Below, piece by piece: positions 49,180 to 62,200 of a stretch of 64,000 bases of DNA. The notes beneath the pieces are model-generated. The model did no database searches. It was not told the DNA's origin and saw nothing but the letters and a program-made list of their open reading frames with translations. The first letter of the stretch is position 1. Every line of letters begins with the position of its first letter. Position numbers and translations under genes: made by a program. Source of the DNA: Auanema rhodensis (Eukaryota > Nematoda > Chromadorea > Rhabditida > Rhabditidae); assembly GCA_964057225.1 (NCBI GenBank), contig OZ059897.1, positions 6,572,001-6,636,000 of the forward strand. Reading direction: 5' to 3'.

Positions 49180-50173
49180 ATTGGATTAAAGAATTGTTTT
49201 GAACAAGTTCAGACATGACCCCAACTACGATTCCAGTTTCGTTGATCCACCACACAATATTTCTCTTTAGGATTTAACCAATTTATTTGTTATATTTAAT
49301 AGTATTTCCCAGTTTTATTCTTATCATATTCGACTTATATTTAGATGTTTTCCTCTGCTCGTGCATGTCATTCCCTGTCTACTTGAAAAGCTTTACCTAC
49401 CCTCTGTTGCCTAACTATGATGCAATCCAGGTCAAGTTATGCAATATAGCTCAGTTCTTACTAAAACTTGATAGAAGCCTAATGTGATCTGTTCATATCC
49501 TTTGATATATTCTTAGTCATCTTCTAAATTTTAATAATCTAAATAGCAAATTATATTTAACCAAGATGCCATAACCATCCGTTTCTGAACTTGTCATTGA
49601 AGCGTCATCGGCTTCCTTTATTCGTTATCATTTTAATTGTTACTTTATAACTTATCCAAATATAAAATTTTGAATGATTTCTAATCTTTATTGTTGAACA
49701 ATACACATCATAGAGAAAGGTAAAGCATAACTTAACCAATTAAAACTTTCAAAACTTCCTCTTAGACCTCTTCCCTTTGAACATCTAATTATCTTTCCTT
49801 CAGTTGAAATTTCAATATCAGCTAATTTGAAAGGTTTTCAAGCCTATATACTGACAAGTTCCGTCTTGAAATGAAATAAAAGTATCTACAAAGATATTTC
49901 AAGAAATGCTTCTGCTTCGAGGTTTAACAAAAAGTGAAATATGCTCATTAAGCTATAAGCGGAAAATGTATTTTTGGAGAATTTATGAAGGAAAGGGATA
50001 TGAAAAGCTTTAAAGTTTTATAGGCTGCTCAAGTTTTGAAATAAAAATTTGAGAAATATTCTAAAAGAAAACGAACTAAAAGCTGTGTACGTGACGTCAG
50101 GCGGCGCACTTTTTCATTTTTTTTAGTTTTAGAGGCTTGAAATCGGCTGTACTTGACAAAAGGAAAACGAAGT
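49180..50173. other. Intergenic, upstream region of the kinase gene
   Basis: AT-rich with no gene seen. A perfect CRE palindrome TGACGTCA lies at 50092-50099 beside GGCGGCGC, about 75 bp upstream of the kinase start. Confidence 0.55.
50092..50099. promoter_or_regulatory. CRE-like site upstream of the kinase gene
   Basis: Perfect TGACGTCA followed by GGCGGCGC, 75 bp before the ATG at 50174. The promoter role is inferred from motif and position. Confidence 0.4.
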
Positions 50174-51797
50174 ATGTCCGATCACATAGATTTTCATCCA
50201 GGACGAGTTAGTAATTCTGAATTTTATAGTTATATAAGATATATTATATATTATAGATAATAAATAAAAGATGGGAAGTTATTACAAAATTAGGTGAAGG
50301 AGGATGCGGAAGTGTTTTCCGAGTTGAAGATTCACTTCAGAGAGGTCGTTTTGCAGCATTAAAAGTCAACATATCTGATTAAAGCGATGATTTAATACAA
50401 ATTCTTTTTTTTGTGTGCAGGCTGAACCAAATTCTGAAGATGTGGAAGGTATTCTGAAAATGGAGGTGGCAGTACTTAAAGCCTTACAATCCAGAAAGAA
50501 TGTGGTGAAGCTACTGTATTCAGGTAAACGAAAATCATATAAGTAAGTTTGTTTGAAGCTGTAATCATGTTTTGAAGGTTTTTCCTTATTTTCGATTATA
50601 TAGCTTGTAATGTTATTATAGTTATATTGTACTTTCACTATGTGGTTCTGATCTAAATTCATTACGTCGGAAGACACCAAACGGCTTTAGCGAGTGTACA
50701 ATCATCAGAATAGCTTTGAATATATTATATGCTATTAAACAAGTACGATTTATTGAAAAATTTTTGTTATTGAACTAAAATTGAAAAATATTACTTAAAA
50801 GAATTATAATAATACTCAGATTCATGAAGTTGGATTTGTACATCGTGATGTTAAGCCTGGAAATGTAATGAACGGCTTTTCCGGTCGAGAATCCCGAATA
50901 TTCTTTTTAATTGATTACGGTACAGTTTGTATTTATGCATTGAAAATACATAATCTTCAGGCTTAGCAAGATCATTCGTTGTTCAAAAGAATGGAACCAA
51001 AGTACTTCGTGAGCCAAGAAAGAATGTCTTATTTCGTGGAACAACACGATACTGTTCATATTCAGCCCATTTAAGATTAGAACAAGTTATTTTCATTCTA
51101 TTCTCTTAATTGTTTTTGAGAAAATTTCAAAGTTTATCTGATGTTTATACTATGAGTTTAGGGTCGAGTTGATGACTTGTGGTCAATGCTGTACATGTTA
51201 ACACAGATTTACTATGGTTTACCATGGGATAAAATGAGAATTGAGGAAGATATAAAAGCAAAAAAGCATGAATTAACAGATGCTGAAGTATTCAAAGTAT
51301 AATTTGAGCAAGTTTGTTAAGTTTCAAGCATGTACATTTGAGCATTGTCCGAAAGTCTTCAATGGTATTGCAAGCTATTTAAGAACATTACAATGCATAG
51401 ATCGTCCAGATTATTTCAAAATATATTCAATGGTATACATAATATTATTTTTAAATATTTAAAACATATTATATAATACTTATATATACATATATATTAT
51501 ATGCTTTTTATTCTTTTTATCCTCTAAGAAATTCTAGTTAATCAGTGCCATGAGACAAGAACGTCATACACTATCGGAGCCATATGAGTGGGAGTTAAAT
51601 ACCAAACGACATGAAGATGTATCAACAGCTATTGAATACAGTGAACGTGAATTACAAAATAAGAAACCATTGCCAGGTTGTTATTCAAGTTCTTAATCAT
51701 GCTCTAACTATACAGAGCTTTAGATGATGAGCTAGAATATCTTCGGTATCCACATTTACACCCAAGAAATTTTCAAGAAATTGTTCTTAATCTTTGA
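50174..51797 (+). CDS. CK1/TTBK-superfamily protein kinase (nematode type)
   Basis: Ten exons from ATG 50174 to TGA 51795-51797 give 352 residues in one open frame if a 34-nt intron (51288-51321) is removed. The start MSDHIDFHPG leads to WEVITKLGEGGCGSVFRV (glycine loop), ALK (ATP lysine), HRDVKPGN (catalytic loop) and LIDYGLAR, so the usual DFG is DYG. GTTRYCSYSAH and DDLWSMLYML are the substrate-lobe motifs typical of tau-tubulin kinases and the large worm CK1 expansion. C-terminal to the kinase core is only a short tail ending EIVLNL. It is probably an active cytoplasmic Ser/Thr kinase; many worm members act in sperm. A 25-nt intron (51297-51321) is the alternative junction, keeping VFK. 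Confidence 0.88.
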
Positions 51798-52307
51798 TAG
51801 TTTTGAATTTTAAATTTGATAATGTTATATATAATTTGTAACAAGAAGTAGTTCAGAAAACAACAAAAATATATAATTTTATCTAAAAATTTATAAGTTG
51901 AGATCAAAAAAATAGGAAATTTGCATAAATATAAATCACAGAATAAAGAAAAACGAGTACGTTCTATGGTTACGAACTATCCTCGCTACCAGTTTCATTG
52001 GCATCTGTTAACTTCTAATTCAGAAAACAACTTCACATAGAATAGTAATTGCAAGTATTACAACTATGTATATATATATATATGTATATAGTTAGTTAGT
52101 TAAGAGTTGTGAGGTGATTTCAGATGAGGAATAATCAGTTTGATCACTAAATCAGCTGCTGCTCAATCTTAGTTTGTCATTATCATAATCTCGATATCCG
52201 TTTTTCTTATTTTTTATGTCTATATGTGTGTATGTTTGACGTATAAGATTAAGGCTAAGAAAACGGTGATAAACATGATTTGAGCTAGCTTTTTTGGATT
52301 TGGGATA
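51798..52307. other. Tail-to-tail spacer, no gene
   Basis: AT-rich 3' region shared by the kinase (+) and TTC39-like (-) genes. Confidence 0.55.
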
Positions 52308-55243
52308 TCACATGATGGGAGTTCGAGCTCCTAGGTTTTCCATTGCGCTATGAATGCGAAAATGCAGTTTATTCTCCAAAGAATAGCCCTTGATATGACG
52401 AGCTTTTGCCAGTAATTCTTGTGCTTCCTGAAAAGCAAAATGAATTTATGAAAATTTAATAGAAAGCCAACCTCTCTATTTCCTTCCGAAATGCGAATAA
52501 GAGCACATTCGTAAATTGTATTTGGTAGTAGATAGGTAAAATCTTTTATTTGTTGATTCTGAGAAGCTCTGAAAATAAAAAAATAGAAATTATAGATATT
52601 TCTCCAATCCGAAGAATTATTTTGAAATTTAAAAATGGGAGGTTGACATAATAAGTAAGACAGTAGTAGAGGAGAAGGTGGAGGGGTGAGAAGAGAAGTT
52701 GAAAGGAGTTAAAGCTAATTTTCTATTTTGATATTAGATCGTTTGATTAGCGTAAAATTCTCAATCATAAATAATCAGAAAGTTAAATAATAAAAATAAT
52801 ATAATAATATATAATTAAATTACTTTATAACTTCATTAAATGATTGTTCAGCTTCAAAATATTTTTGTAAATGTCGAAGTGTGACACCACGGAGAAAATG
52901 ATATAAGCATCTGTCATCAGCATCAGCTGAAAATTGAAATAAAATAAATAAATAAATAAATAAATAATAATAATAATTAAGAAAGAAGGAACTATGCTAA
53001 CCAGTTGAGCTATAATTATTCCACGTTTTTTCAATATCATTATAAAAATGAACCAATAATGGCTTATTTGAGCTCAAAATATCAAAACCATTCCAAAAGT
53101 AAATAAATTCCTGAAATTATATAATAATTGAGAAAGTTAATATAATATGATATATCTCACATAATGTGCAAAAAGAAGTGATTTCGTATTCACATAGCGA
53201 TTTGCTTTTCGTGCGCAATACTTCTCAATCGGAATAGATTTGCCGGCAATTCGATACCTCAAACCATCGACTTTCCTAAAATAAAGTCTTCCTAGATTCA
53301 ACTATCAATGATGAAAAGCCTACTTGGCTAGTACTGAAACGGTTTCTTCTCGTTTTTTTTCATCAGTTGATTGATCAGCAGCAAAGAATACCGTTAGTGT
53401 GTATGTATATACACATCTTGACCACTTTGATTCATTAACTAATAGTTTGGCATAATTAGCCGCTATATCCCATTCTCCAAGATAACTATGAGCGAATCTG
53501 TAAAATAGAACAAAATCAAAAAAAAAGTCTGGTTAGGCAAGCTGCTATTGCGGTTAAAGCATAACTAGCTTAATCAGCTTAAAACTTGAACATACAGTAA
53601 TTCCCAATAACACCCGTGATGGAATTGCTTGTAAACATTTTGACATTGTATTGATTGATTGAAGAAGTGAATAGCTGAATGTATGTCGGAACAGACAAGA
53701 AGAAGACGTGCTCGAAGAAATAATATCAACGATCCCTACAAGAAGAAAGTAAAGAAGCTCGAGGTCTCACGAAAATCTCCTACTTTTGGATATTTGGCAA
53801 TCATCGAAGGTAAAAGTCGATGACATAGTGCAATATCAGGTTTTCCTGCTCCGAATACAAAACATGCAACTAGATGCCATGTTAAAAGAAGTAGAATACA
53901 GAGAGGTGAGTGCAAAGTATCTGACATTGAAGCGCAATGCTGCAGTTCACGCATTCCAACTTCCTGAACAAGCTCAATGTAGCGAATATTCAGAAGAGAA
54001 TTGGATACCTTGTCTCCAGTGAAGCCGACAACTTCGAGCAGTCGAAGAACTTTGCTCGGAAGAGTTGAAATCATGAGATTAAAAGTTCCAAGCCCCATAC
54101 GAACTCCGGATTCAAATTGAGAACGAACTTGCTTATCACGTCCTACCCACAAGCTTTCATCGTTCATCATACGCTCACAAGCTCTGTTATTGTTAATTTT
54201 TATTGAAAGCCATGCTATCACAAGAGAATATACCTATATGTGCGATAACATGTTCGAATATTCAAAGCTCCTTTGATAAAACTAGCAAAGTTATCATCGT
54301 GAAAGAAGGTTAAAACAGCTCGAATTAGAAGAATTTCTGCATAGCAGAGTTCAGCATGAAGTTCTTCTATAAATATAAAAACACTATTCCAAATAAATCA
54401 TAAATAATATCGTACGATCAGTGATTGTTTTAGTTTTTAAGCCAAAAATTGAATCAGAAAACGAATATTTTTGTCTGAAAGCACTGATGACATTAGTAGC
54501 TGATTTACATGCTTCCATAGAACGTTCCAAATCTTTCTATAATTATCAAATTTTATATATGATTATTATTATTATGAAAAAACCTTATCACACGTCATAA
54601 GTGCTTTGATAAATACAATTGTATTATATCCTAATGCATGATACATACTTTGTGAACACCTGCAACATTCTTTAAAATTTTGAATAAATTATATATGTAT
54701 TTATATATAATTTATAATTATATAAAATTATATAAACGAGAAGAAAATCAGAAGAAGAATTGTTAATCACTTACAGTCCAGCCATTCGTTCTTCAGCTAA
54801 TTCAAATTTATTATTTAAAAATAGATTCATTGTTATTTGAGTTTCTCGGATTGTATCTAACAGCTCCAATGAATTTTCACTGGAAAAAACAGAGGATTAA
54901 CAGACTGTTTTTTATAAACTTCATTTATCATTACTATTACAACCGTTTTGTTGATACTATCAGTCCAAAAAATAAAAAAATAATAAAATTTACATTTTTT
55001 TACGTGAACAACTACATATGCGTATGCTAATTCTACGTGAAAAATATTCAAATAATATATTTTCAAATATACGTGAGATATGTTCACGTGAAATAATTGA
55101 ATAACCATATAGTTAAAATAAAATTATAATTAAACTTACTATGTAACATTCTCATTTGCATCCATGTATTCAACATCGCTGGCATGACTACTGCCTAATG
55201 TTATTCGTGAGAGTGAACGAGGACGTTCTACCTCCACATTCAT
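52308..55243 (-). CDS. TTC39-family TPR protein
   Basis: About a dozen minus-strand exons end in TGA at 52308-52310. From the N-terminal side: [19 protein letters not shown] (start at 55243), [37 protein letters not shown], then [30 protein letters not shown] follows at 54060-54010, then [20 protein letters not shown] and [15 protein letters not shown]. The C-terminal helices include [24 protein letters not shown] and a last exon ending [10 protein letters not shown]. Human TTC39 proteins (LLEFVGFSGNKDFG, FLFFAGR) align segment by segment. The family has TPR-like helical repeats and no known catalytic function; yeast Iml2 is related. A 45-nt stopless intron (54010-53966) must be removed to match the family. 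The 5' end may extend upstream to the exon at 57831-57954. Confidence 0.88.
54993..55095. repeat. ACGTGAA motifs in TTC39-like gene intron
   Basis: Four ACGTGA units, one in TTCACGTGAAA, in about 100 bp of an intron. They are related to the clusters near 29.97 and 34.05 kb. Confidence 0.5.
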
Positions 55244-57830
55244 ATCTAAAAGTGGAATGATCATAAAACAAAGAAAAAAACGTGGAAAAAATGAAATAAA
55301 TTTGAGAAAAGCTCAGTTTTATAATTAAGAAACTTTATTTCAATTCATAACTAGCAAATATACGATATTATTTTGATTTTTAACACATGAAAGCATTATG
55401 TATATATGTTTGTGTATGTACATACATATAATTCTTGTATACTTATAATAATTTAAAATTACTAATTTGAAAAGCAATTGAAGTGGAATTAAGATTCTGA
55501 AGAAACATGCAAAAACGGAGATTATTGGTTATTTAGTAAATGTGAATTTGAAATTAATTATAGTATATATATTTATATCTTTTAGTCATATTTGTTGTCA
55601 GAAAAATCACCTAGTTTCATATTTTAGTTAGATTGGCTTATTTTTTAAATTTTCACTCGAAACACTTTTTTTTTCAAAAAAAAAAAGGAAAAGACTCTGT
55701 CAATGACGTGATAGGGAAGCTAAAAGAAGGAATATCCAAGTTCACAAACGAGGAAATATTCCTGTGAATGGTAAATTGGATGGGATAGATTGAGTGGATA
55801 AAGCTGAATAATTCACAAAAAAATGTTTTTTCCATTCATTTGGTCATCAGAAAAAAAAAGATTAATAACATATACATATGAATGAATGAATTTTTTTTTG
55901 ATTTTTTATTTGAATGCTTAGAAATGAAAGAAAAATTAAATAATTTGTATTGGTGTTTTGTAAACTGAATCAGTAAACACAGGTTATTGAAGCTTTCAAA
56001 ACGAAAATAACTGCTGAAAGCGTGTAGTATTTAGACCATATTCCAGTTAGTTGAAGTAGCTGCTAGATGTTGTTGGGAAGTGAGATATTTCAGGCAATTT
56101 AATCAGTTTTCTTGAGACAATCGAAATAGAAAATGTATATAAAAGAAGAAGAAAGTTATAACTACAAATCAGACAAAATCAGCAAAAATGGAAGCAGTTG
56201 CAATGAAAAGAGTGAGAAAAAAAGGAAAAACATTATGAGAACGAGAAGAAAAAAATGAATATGGTCGCTAGATGTTGAAGAAAGGAAGAAGTTTGGTAAC
56301 TGTGAAAGTCTTTGTTCTCTGAACAGAATTGGAGGTAGAAAAGCATAGATAAGCAGTCAATCAACTAGCTAATTGTCAGTTAGCATCGAAAATTTCGTCT
56401 GAAAAAGGTGAAATAGCGTAGGAAAAGATTATAGATTATGAGATGATGATTAAAGAATTTGAGGGGGGGGGGGGAATGGAAATGTGTGAATTAGGCCTAG
56501 TAGAACGTGTCGGAATTTGAAAAACAGAAAGCTGGAACAAACTATAGAGCATCTGAATGAATTGCTACTAAGAAGTGTCAGCTTAGACACATTAAGGAAA
56601 AAGAAATCACGTGGAGTCTTTATCGTGGTAAGCGTCGAGCACATTGGCTTATTAGCTTCCTAATGAGACTAAAGACAACGTTTTTCCTTTTAAAGTGATT
56701 TTTTAAGAGAAAAAACGATGAAGGAGACCGTTAATAGCAAGAAATAATTTGCTTTTCAAATATAATTATATAAGAAATGAAATAAAAATATAAAGAAAGC
56801 AATAAAGATAATTGAAATATACATACATATGTCGAAGAAGTTTGATAAACTTTTTTTTTTATTAATATTGAATGTCTTAAGTGGAAAATATTAATCTTTA
56901 ACTGTCTATATATACATATATATGAGAAGCTTTCTTATAAATCGTGTTGCTATAGGCAACGGAGATAAAAGCGAATAAAAGTATCGGGTGGAAAATATGA
57001 TTTGATGCGAGAATTTATTCATCAATATGAGTGCGGATAAATTAATTTAAAAAAAAAAAAAGTCAAAGAGAGAGAGAGAGAGGGAGAGAGAGAGAAAGAG
57101 AAAGATTTCTATAGAAATCAGGTTGAAATAATGGTATTTAAGATTACTTAACAAAGAGTTTTTTCAATAGAACTCACAAAGAAAATGAGAATTAATGTGA
57201 ATATTAGACAAAGAAAAGTATTAATTCTTATTATAAGTTATATATTCAAATATAGTAATATATAAGATTTAATAGATTATATCAAATCAAACACTTTTAA
57301 AAGAAAAAGAAATGATGAGAATAAAGATAAAATTATCAACACTTCATCTTATCTTGTAAAATAACCATTAAGATAATTATTTAACTGCTCCCACTAAAAC
57401 TGGAAAAAAAGGTTGCAGATAGAAGAAATCATTCAAAATAAATAAAAATAAAAGAATAAAAAAAAGATTTTTAATAAAAAAAAAAAAAGATTTCGGATTA
57501 GAATGATGTATTGAATGATATATGGCATGGCATATACACATCTGTTCCTGAACTTTGATTACAATATATAACATATCAAATTGTTTTTATTTAAAGTAAA
57601 TATAAAGAAAATTTTTAAAAAATATATAGAATATCATACTTTTCTGCTTTTTCAAGTTAGAAATTCGATGTGTAAACTATGTCTCATGTTGATGGTGATG
57701 GTGATGTTGATGTATGAGAGAGAGTAGTATGTATACAAGAATAGAACGTGGAAGCGTTTTTTTTTTGTTCCAAAAGTGAAGATGAACAATAGGAGGAAAA
57801 ACAATAGAGTTTGAACTGATTATCACATAC

Positions 57831-57954
57831 GTGTTGAGTTTGTATTTGGTATATGATAATCGCCTTATGCGAAATTGAAATTTAGATTCGTCTTTTGGTA
57901 AAAGAACTTTTGATTCGTCGTCGTCGATAAAAGACGATAAGAACTTTTCATATT
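57831..57954 (-). CDS. Candidate isolated exon, perhaps 5' exon of the TTC39-like gene
   Basis: On the minus strand, a CCCCTAG acceptor is followed by 124 nt open in one frame (it reads YEKFLSSFIDDDESKVLLP) and a strong donor CAC|GTATGTG. The composition is acidic then basic and protein-like. It lies 2.6 kb upstream of the TTC39-like start on the same strand. Its 3' phase does not match the 55243 exon directly, so another small exon would be needed. It may instead belong to an unrecognised gene. Confidence 0.4.
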
Positions 57955-58860
57955 CTAGGGGCACAGAAAACTCAAATATTTTAACACACAAAATCTATAA
58001 TCGCCTTCCTATTTCTAGTTGTGACATATTCAGTAAAAAGAATTTGCAAAGTGTAGAGAAGAGGTGGGAAAGTAGAGAGAGAGCGAAAAAGAGAAAGACA
58101 GAGAGAATAGGAAAGGATTGTGGGAGGTGAGGGAGGTGGGGGCGGGAGTGCAGGTGGGTTCAGTTATTCAGATACAAATCTTGAAATGGACTCTAAACTT
58201 TGACGGAAAAATAGATGTAAGCAGTGTATGATGCTGTTAGCATGACGATTATCTTATATTATATAGGAAAATGTGGATATAGAAGATATGAGGTGGTAGC
58301 AATTTGAACGAACTTAGAAATAAATCTAATTCCACGAAATATGAAATAAATAAATAAGATGAAAGAATTATATTTATATATGGTAGTAATGGAAGATTTA
58401 ATCAAAGTTTGGACTTATAGATCATAAAGAAGCACCTGATATCCAATAAAAGGATTTCATTAAACGAATTTGATGTGTGATGATGGAAAACAAATAGAAA
58501 TTCAAATGTTATGGTCAGTTAGCTATAGAATTCATGGATGTAGTAGACATTGAATGAACTTGAATGAAGGGCAAGTGTAGCAAAACTGTCTCTGAATCTA
58601 ACCTCAATCCCACGGTTCCAACTGATTTCTATTGAAATTGGTCGCTGTTTTACAAAATGTACATTCAATTAAGAGTGTCGTCATACAATTTTTTTTTCGC
58701 CTAAAAATCGGCCATGTGTATTCATTTAATGGTTGATCTGTTCATACATACATTTATACACACATAAGAACTATAAATACTTTTCTTCCAATGAAATCAT
58801 GGAGATAACACAATCCATTTAAAGTCACATTGCCTATAAGAACAGTAGAACTAAGTAGAC

Positions 58861-58896
58861 GAAGAAGAAGAAGAAGAAGAAGAAGAGAGAGAGAGA
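58861..58896. repeat. (GAA)n microsatellite
   Basis: GAA trinucleotide run passing into GA units. Confidence 0.9.
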
Positions 58897-59220
58897 AAGC
58901 TGTGGTTCACAGAGATCTCTTATCATACAAATGACGATAATTGCTTTTTCAAAATGTGCTCTGTTTTCTGATAATAGTTCAATCAAAGCTGTCTATGCAC
59001 ATGGTTTATATGTTTTATACACATAGATAATCCACAAGTCTTTGTGTTGATCATGAATATCACTCTATCCTATATATAAATCATTCCATAACTGTCATTG
59101 TTTGCAGATTTCAAAATTTCTTTTTTTTCCTAAAACAAAATAGAAAATATATCTTAACAGCTGTTTTATTTTATATGTTATGCATATCAACACAATTATA
59201 TAATGTTATAGCATATTTGT

Positions 59221-62200
59221 TCATTCGATATGAATGGTACGATCTTCTCCTCCAACAGTATTTCGTAATGTTCGATACTTAACCTGAAATTGAAGAAGTT
59301 TTGTACAATGCTTATGCTTCAAAATTTGTGATGAAAAAGCAAACCTTTTCACGTGAAATTCGTTCACGTCGTTTGGTTAAATCTTCACCAGTCACAAAAT
59401 AAGTCATTTGTAGATTTTTACCCTTAAATATTTCAAATTTATAATATAAATACAGATAATATATAATATAAATATAATACAACATACTTTCATTTCAACC
59501 ATTCCTCGTTCTTCTGTTATATATCCGCCGAGTCGAACCAAAATCTCGTGAGAGGAAGCAGAGCAATTAATTTTCAATGCTAAATTATATATTTTATAAC
59601 TTATTCAAAATAATATATTTATTAATAAATCTTACGTATTCCATTGCTTTCCATTCTGCTTGCAGTATTGACTGTATCACCGAACAAGCAATAACGCGGC
59701 ATCTATAAATATTAAATATTATTAATTTAATAAAAAATAAAAATAATAATTTTATAGCTAACAACCGTTTTACATCATTTTGGATTGATAAATGATTTGG
59801 AAATCTGTCTGTATATGCTAATTAATACGTGAAGTTTTCACGTAATATAGCAATGAATATGAAGAGAGATCATTTCATTATTTGAAGTTGAATATGTTTT
59901 ACCTTCAATCCAACAACACCAGCAACACATGGACCAGAGTGCATACCAATTCGTAAATTTACTTTTTCATTTGGTCGATGATGAATTTTGAAAGTCTAAA
60001 TTCGTATTTTAAATTTATATTAATTCAAAAGATTATAATTACTTTAACAGCTTCTAGTAGAGCAAGTCCCAAACTAGCTATTTCACCAGCATGGTGAGGT
60101 CCATTTGGTATTGGCAATCCGGAAACTACCATATAAGCATCAGCAATAGTTTCAACCTAGAATATCATCCAACGAATATTTAAATAATTTTCAAAAATAA
60201 ATAAATACTTTATATGCATCATATTGCTGAATTATAGAATCGAAACATGTATATAAATCATTTAAAAACTGTACAATCTGAAAAGAAAAGCTATAATGAA
60301 GAAAATTTCAGAGATACTTCACTTCTATCGGTTTACTTGTAGCACTCATTTTCACAAAACCTACACAATCAGAGAAATATACTGTAACACAATCAAATGA
60401 TTCTGCTGTTACTTGATTTCCTTTTTTCAAACTATCAGCTACAACTCTGAAAATTATGAAATAGCATGACGATTCTCGATAAAAAAGTAATTAAAACGAT
60501 AATCTTACGGTGGTAACATCATCTTAAGCAATTGTTCTGATTTTGCTTTCTCTTTAGCTAATTCTTTATTTCGCTCATTAATATCTTTTTCCAATTTTGC
60601 TGTATATTTCTCAATCATTGCTACCATATTATCCATAATTGTCTTTTTTCTGAATAATATTAAGTCTTTTCATTAAATATTTGAAAACTATCTTACAATC
60701 CAACTGTTAAAACACGAAGTTTCTTTTTAATTTGTGAAATCGATGGACGCAGTTCCGGCTCTTCTGCCCACGACGCAGCTACCGTAACCTGCACTTCATG
60801 GGGTGTATCCTTAAACAGTATTTAGCAATTTCTTTTCGCTTATTATAGAAGCCTTATACCTTCAGAACAGCAAGATTAGGCCTGAAAGGTGTTTTATTCT
60901 CATCCAGATTCTTAACTCTTCTCACAATATCTGCAATAACAAGTTGAGACTTCATGTTAACTGCATTTCAGATACCTCGAGGTTCCATCGGCTCATCACC
61001 CCAGGCTCCCACACGACCAAATATCTCATATAGAAGAATAGCAAATGAATATATATCGGCTTTTTGAACAATAATGGGAGAACATTGACTTAATCCAGTT
61101 GACCAGCGAAGTAATTCAGGAGCTGTCCATAAATCTTCTGAAATTTTAAATTTTAATTCCAATCTCCAATACGTATGTGCGTGTGTAACCTTTGCCTTCC
61201 TGAACGTCATCTTGAAGCACAGGACATTCATCACCACGAAGATTCCGTAAACCAAATGAGGATAAACGAACCATCCATCTTGAATCTATCAAACAGTTTG
61301 TTGATTTCAATCGTCCATGACAGCCAATCATGGAGCTATGTAAGAATTCTAGGCCCTGAAGTATTTGTTTGTTGGATTAATTAATAAGCTGTAATCATAC
61401 AGCAACAACATCTCGAGCCATTTGATTAAGAAACAGATCATCTAATGGTAATTCATCATTATCCAATATATCTTTGATTGATCCACGTGATGCCATCTCA
61501 TTTACTAGGAAAACATCGGGTGTATGAACCACCATACCAAGAAAACCCAATAGATTCTCATGATGAGTTTCTTGGAGCTGAATTCCGCACATGCTTGCTA
61601 ACATTTTCTTTTCTTACCGCGATAATTTCCAATCGGTTCTCACGTGTGAACTCTACATCGTTTTTAAATATTCGCTTCAATCCAACTTGAGCGCCTTGCC
61701 ATATACCAATTGAGAAATCAGTAAGCTGTATAGGTTGATGCATGAAAATTTGTTTCTTTTTAGAAGAAATAGCTCACATTGTTCCATCTTGCTGTTTCAA
61801 TGTCTTGACCCGGTTTCAAAGGTCCAGCAGCTAAGACTGACATCATGGAATCAGCGTGCTGAAATTAAGTTTTTGTCAAGTTTAATACAGTTTTTTAAAT
61901 AAACTTCTTTATTCAAATCATTTTGTTGATCATCGTAATCTTGAAGTACAAAATGACTGTTGTTTATGGCAGCTTGAGACTGAAATAAACTAATTGATTT
62001 AAGAATCATTTTCCTAGATTTGTGTTATTTCTGTCAAAAGTTTGGAAACTGCAAAATTTGAGAGTTCATACTCTTTAGAAACATTTCTTCTACAAGTTTT
62101 ATCTGTTAATCTTAAATGCTGAGCTTTTAGTTAATGAGAAAGATGACAGGAAAATCATAAGGAGCAGCATAATGAACTTACAGCATAAACTGATCCATAT

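Larger units (their letters stand above)
55244..59220. other. Intergenic, AT/GA-rich
   Basis: Holds (GA)n at 57068-57105, G-run near 56463, (GAA)n at 58861-58896, and one exon-like island at 57831-57954 on the minus strand. A 27-codon open stretch at about 55680-55760 (+), with KDSVNDVIGKLKEGISKF, has no splice support. Confidence 0.5.

Noticed and set aside
53786-54022. Plus-strand 78-codon frame
   Set aside because: Antisense shadow of the TTC39-like exons, which match the family on the minus strand.
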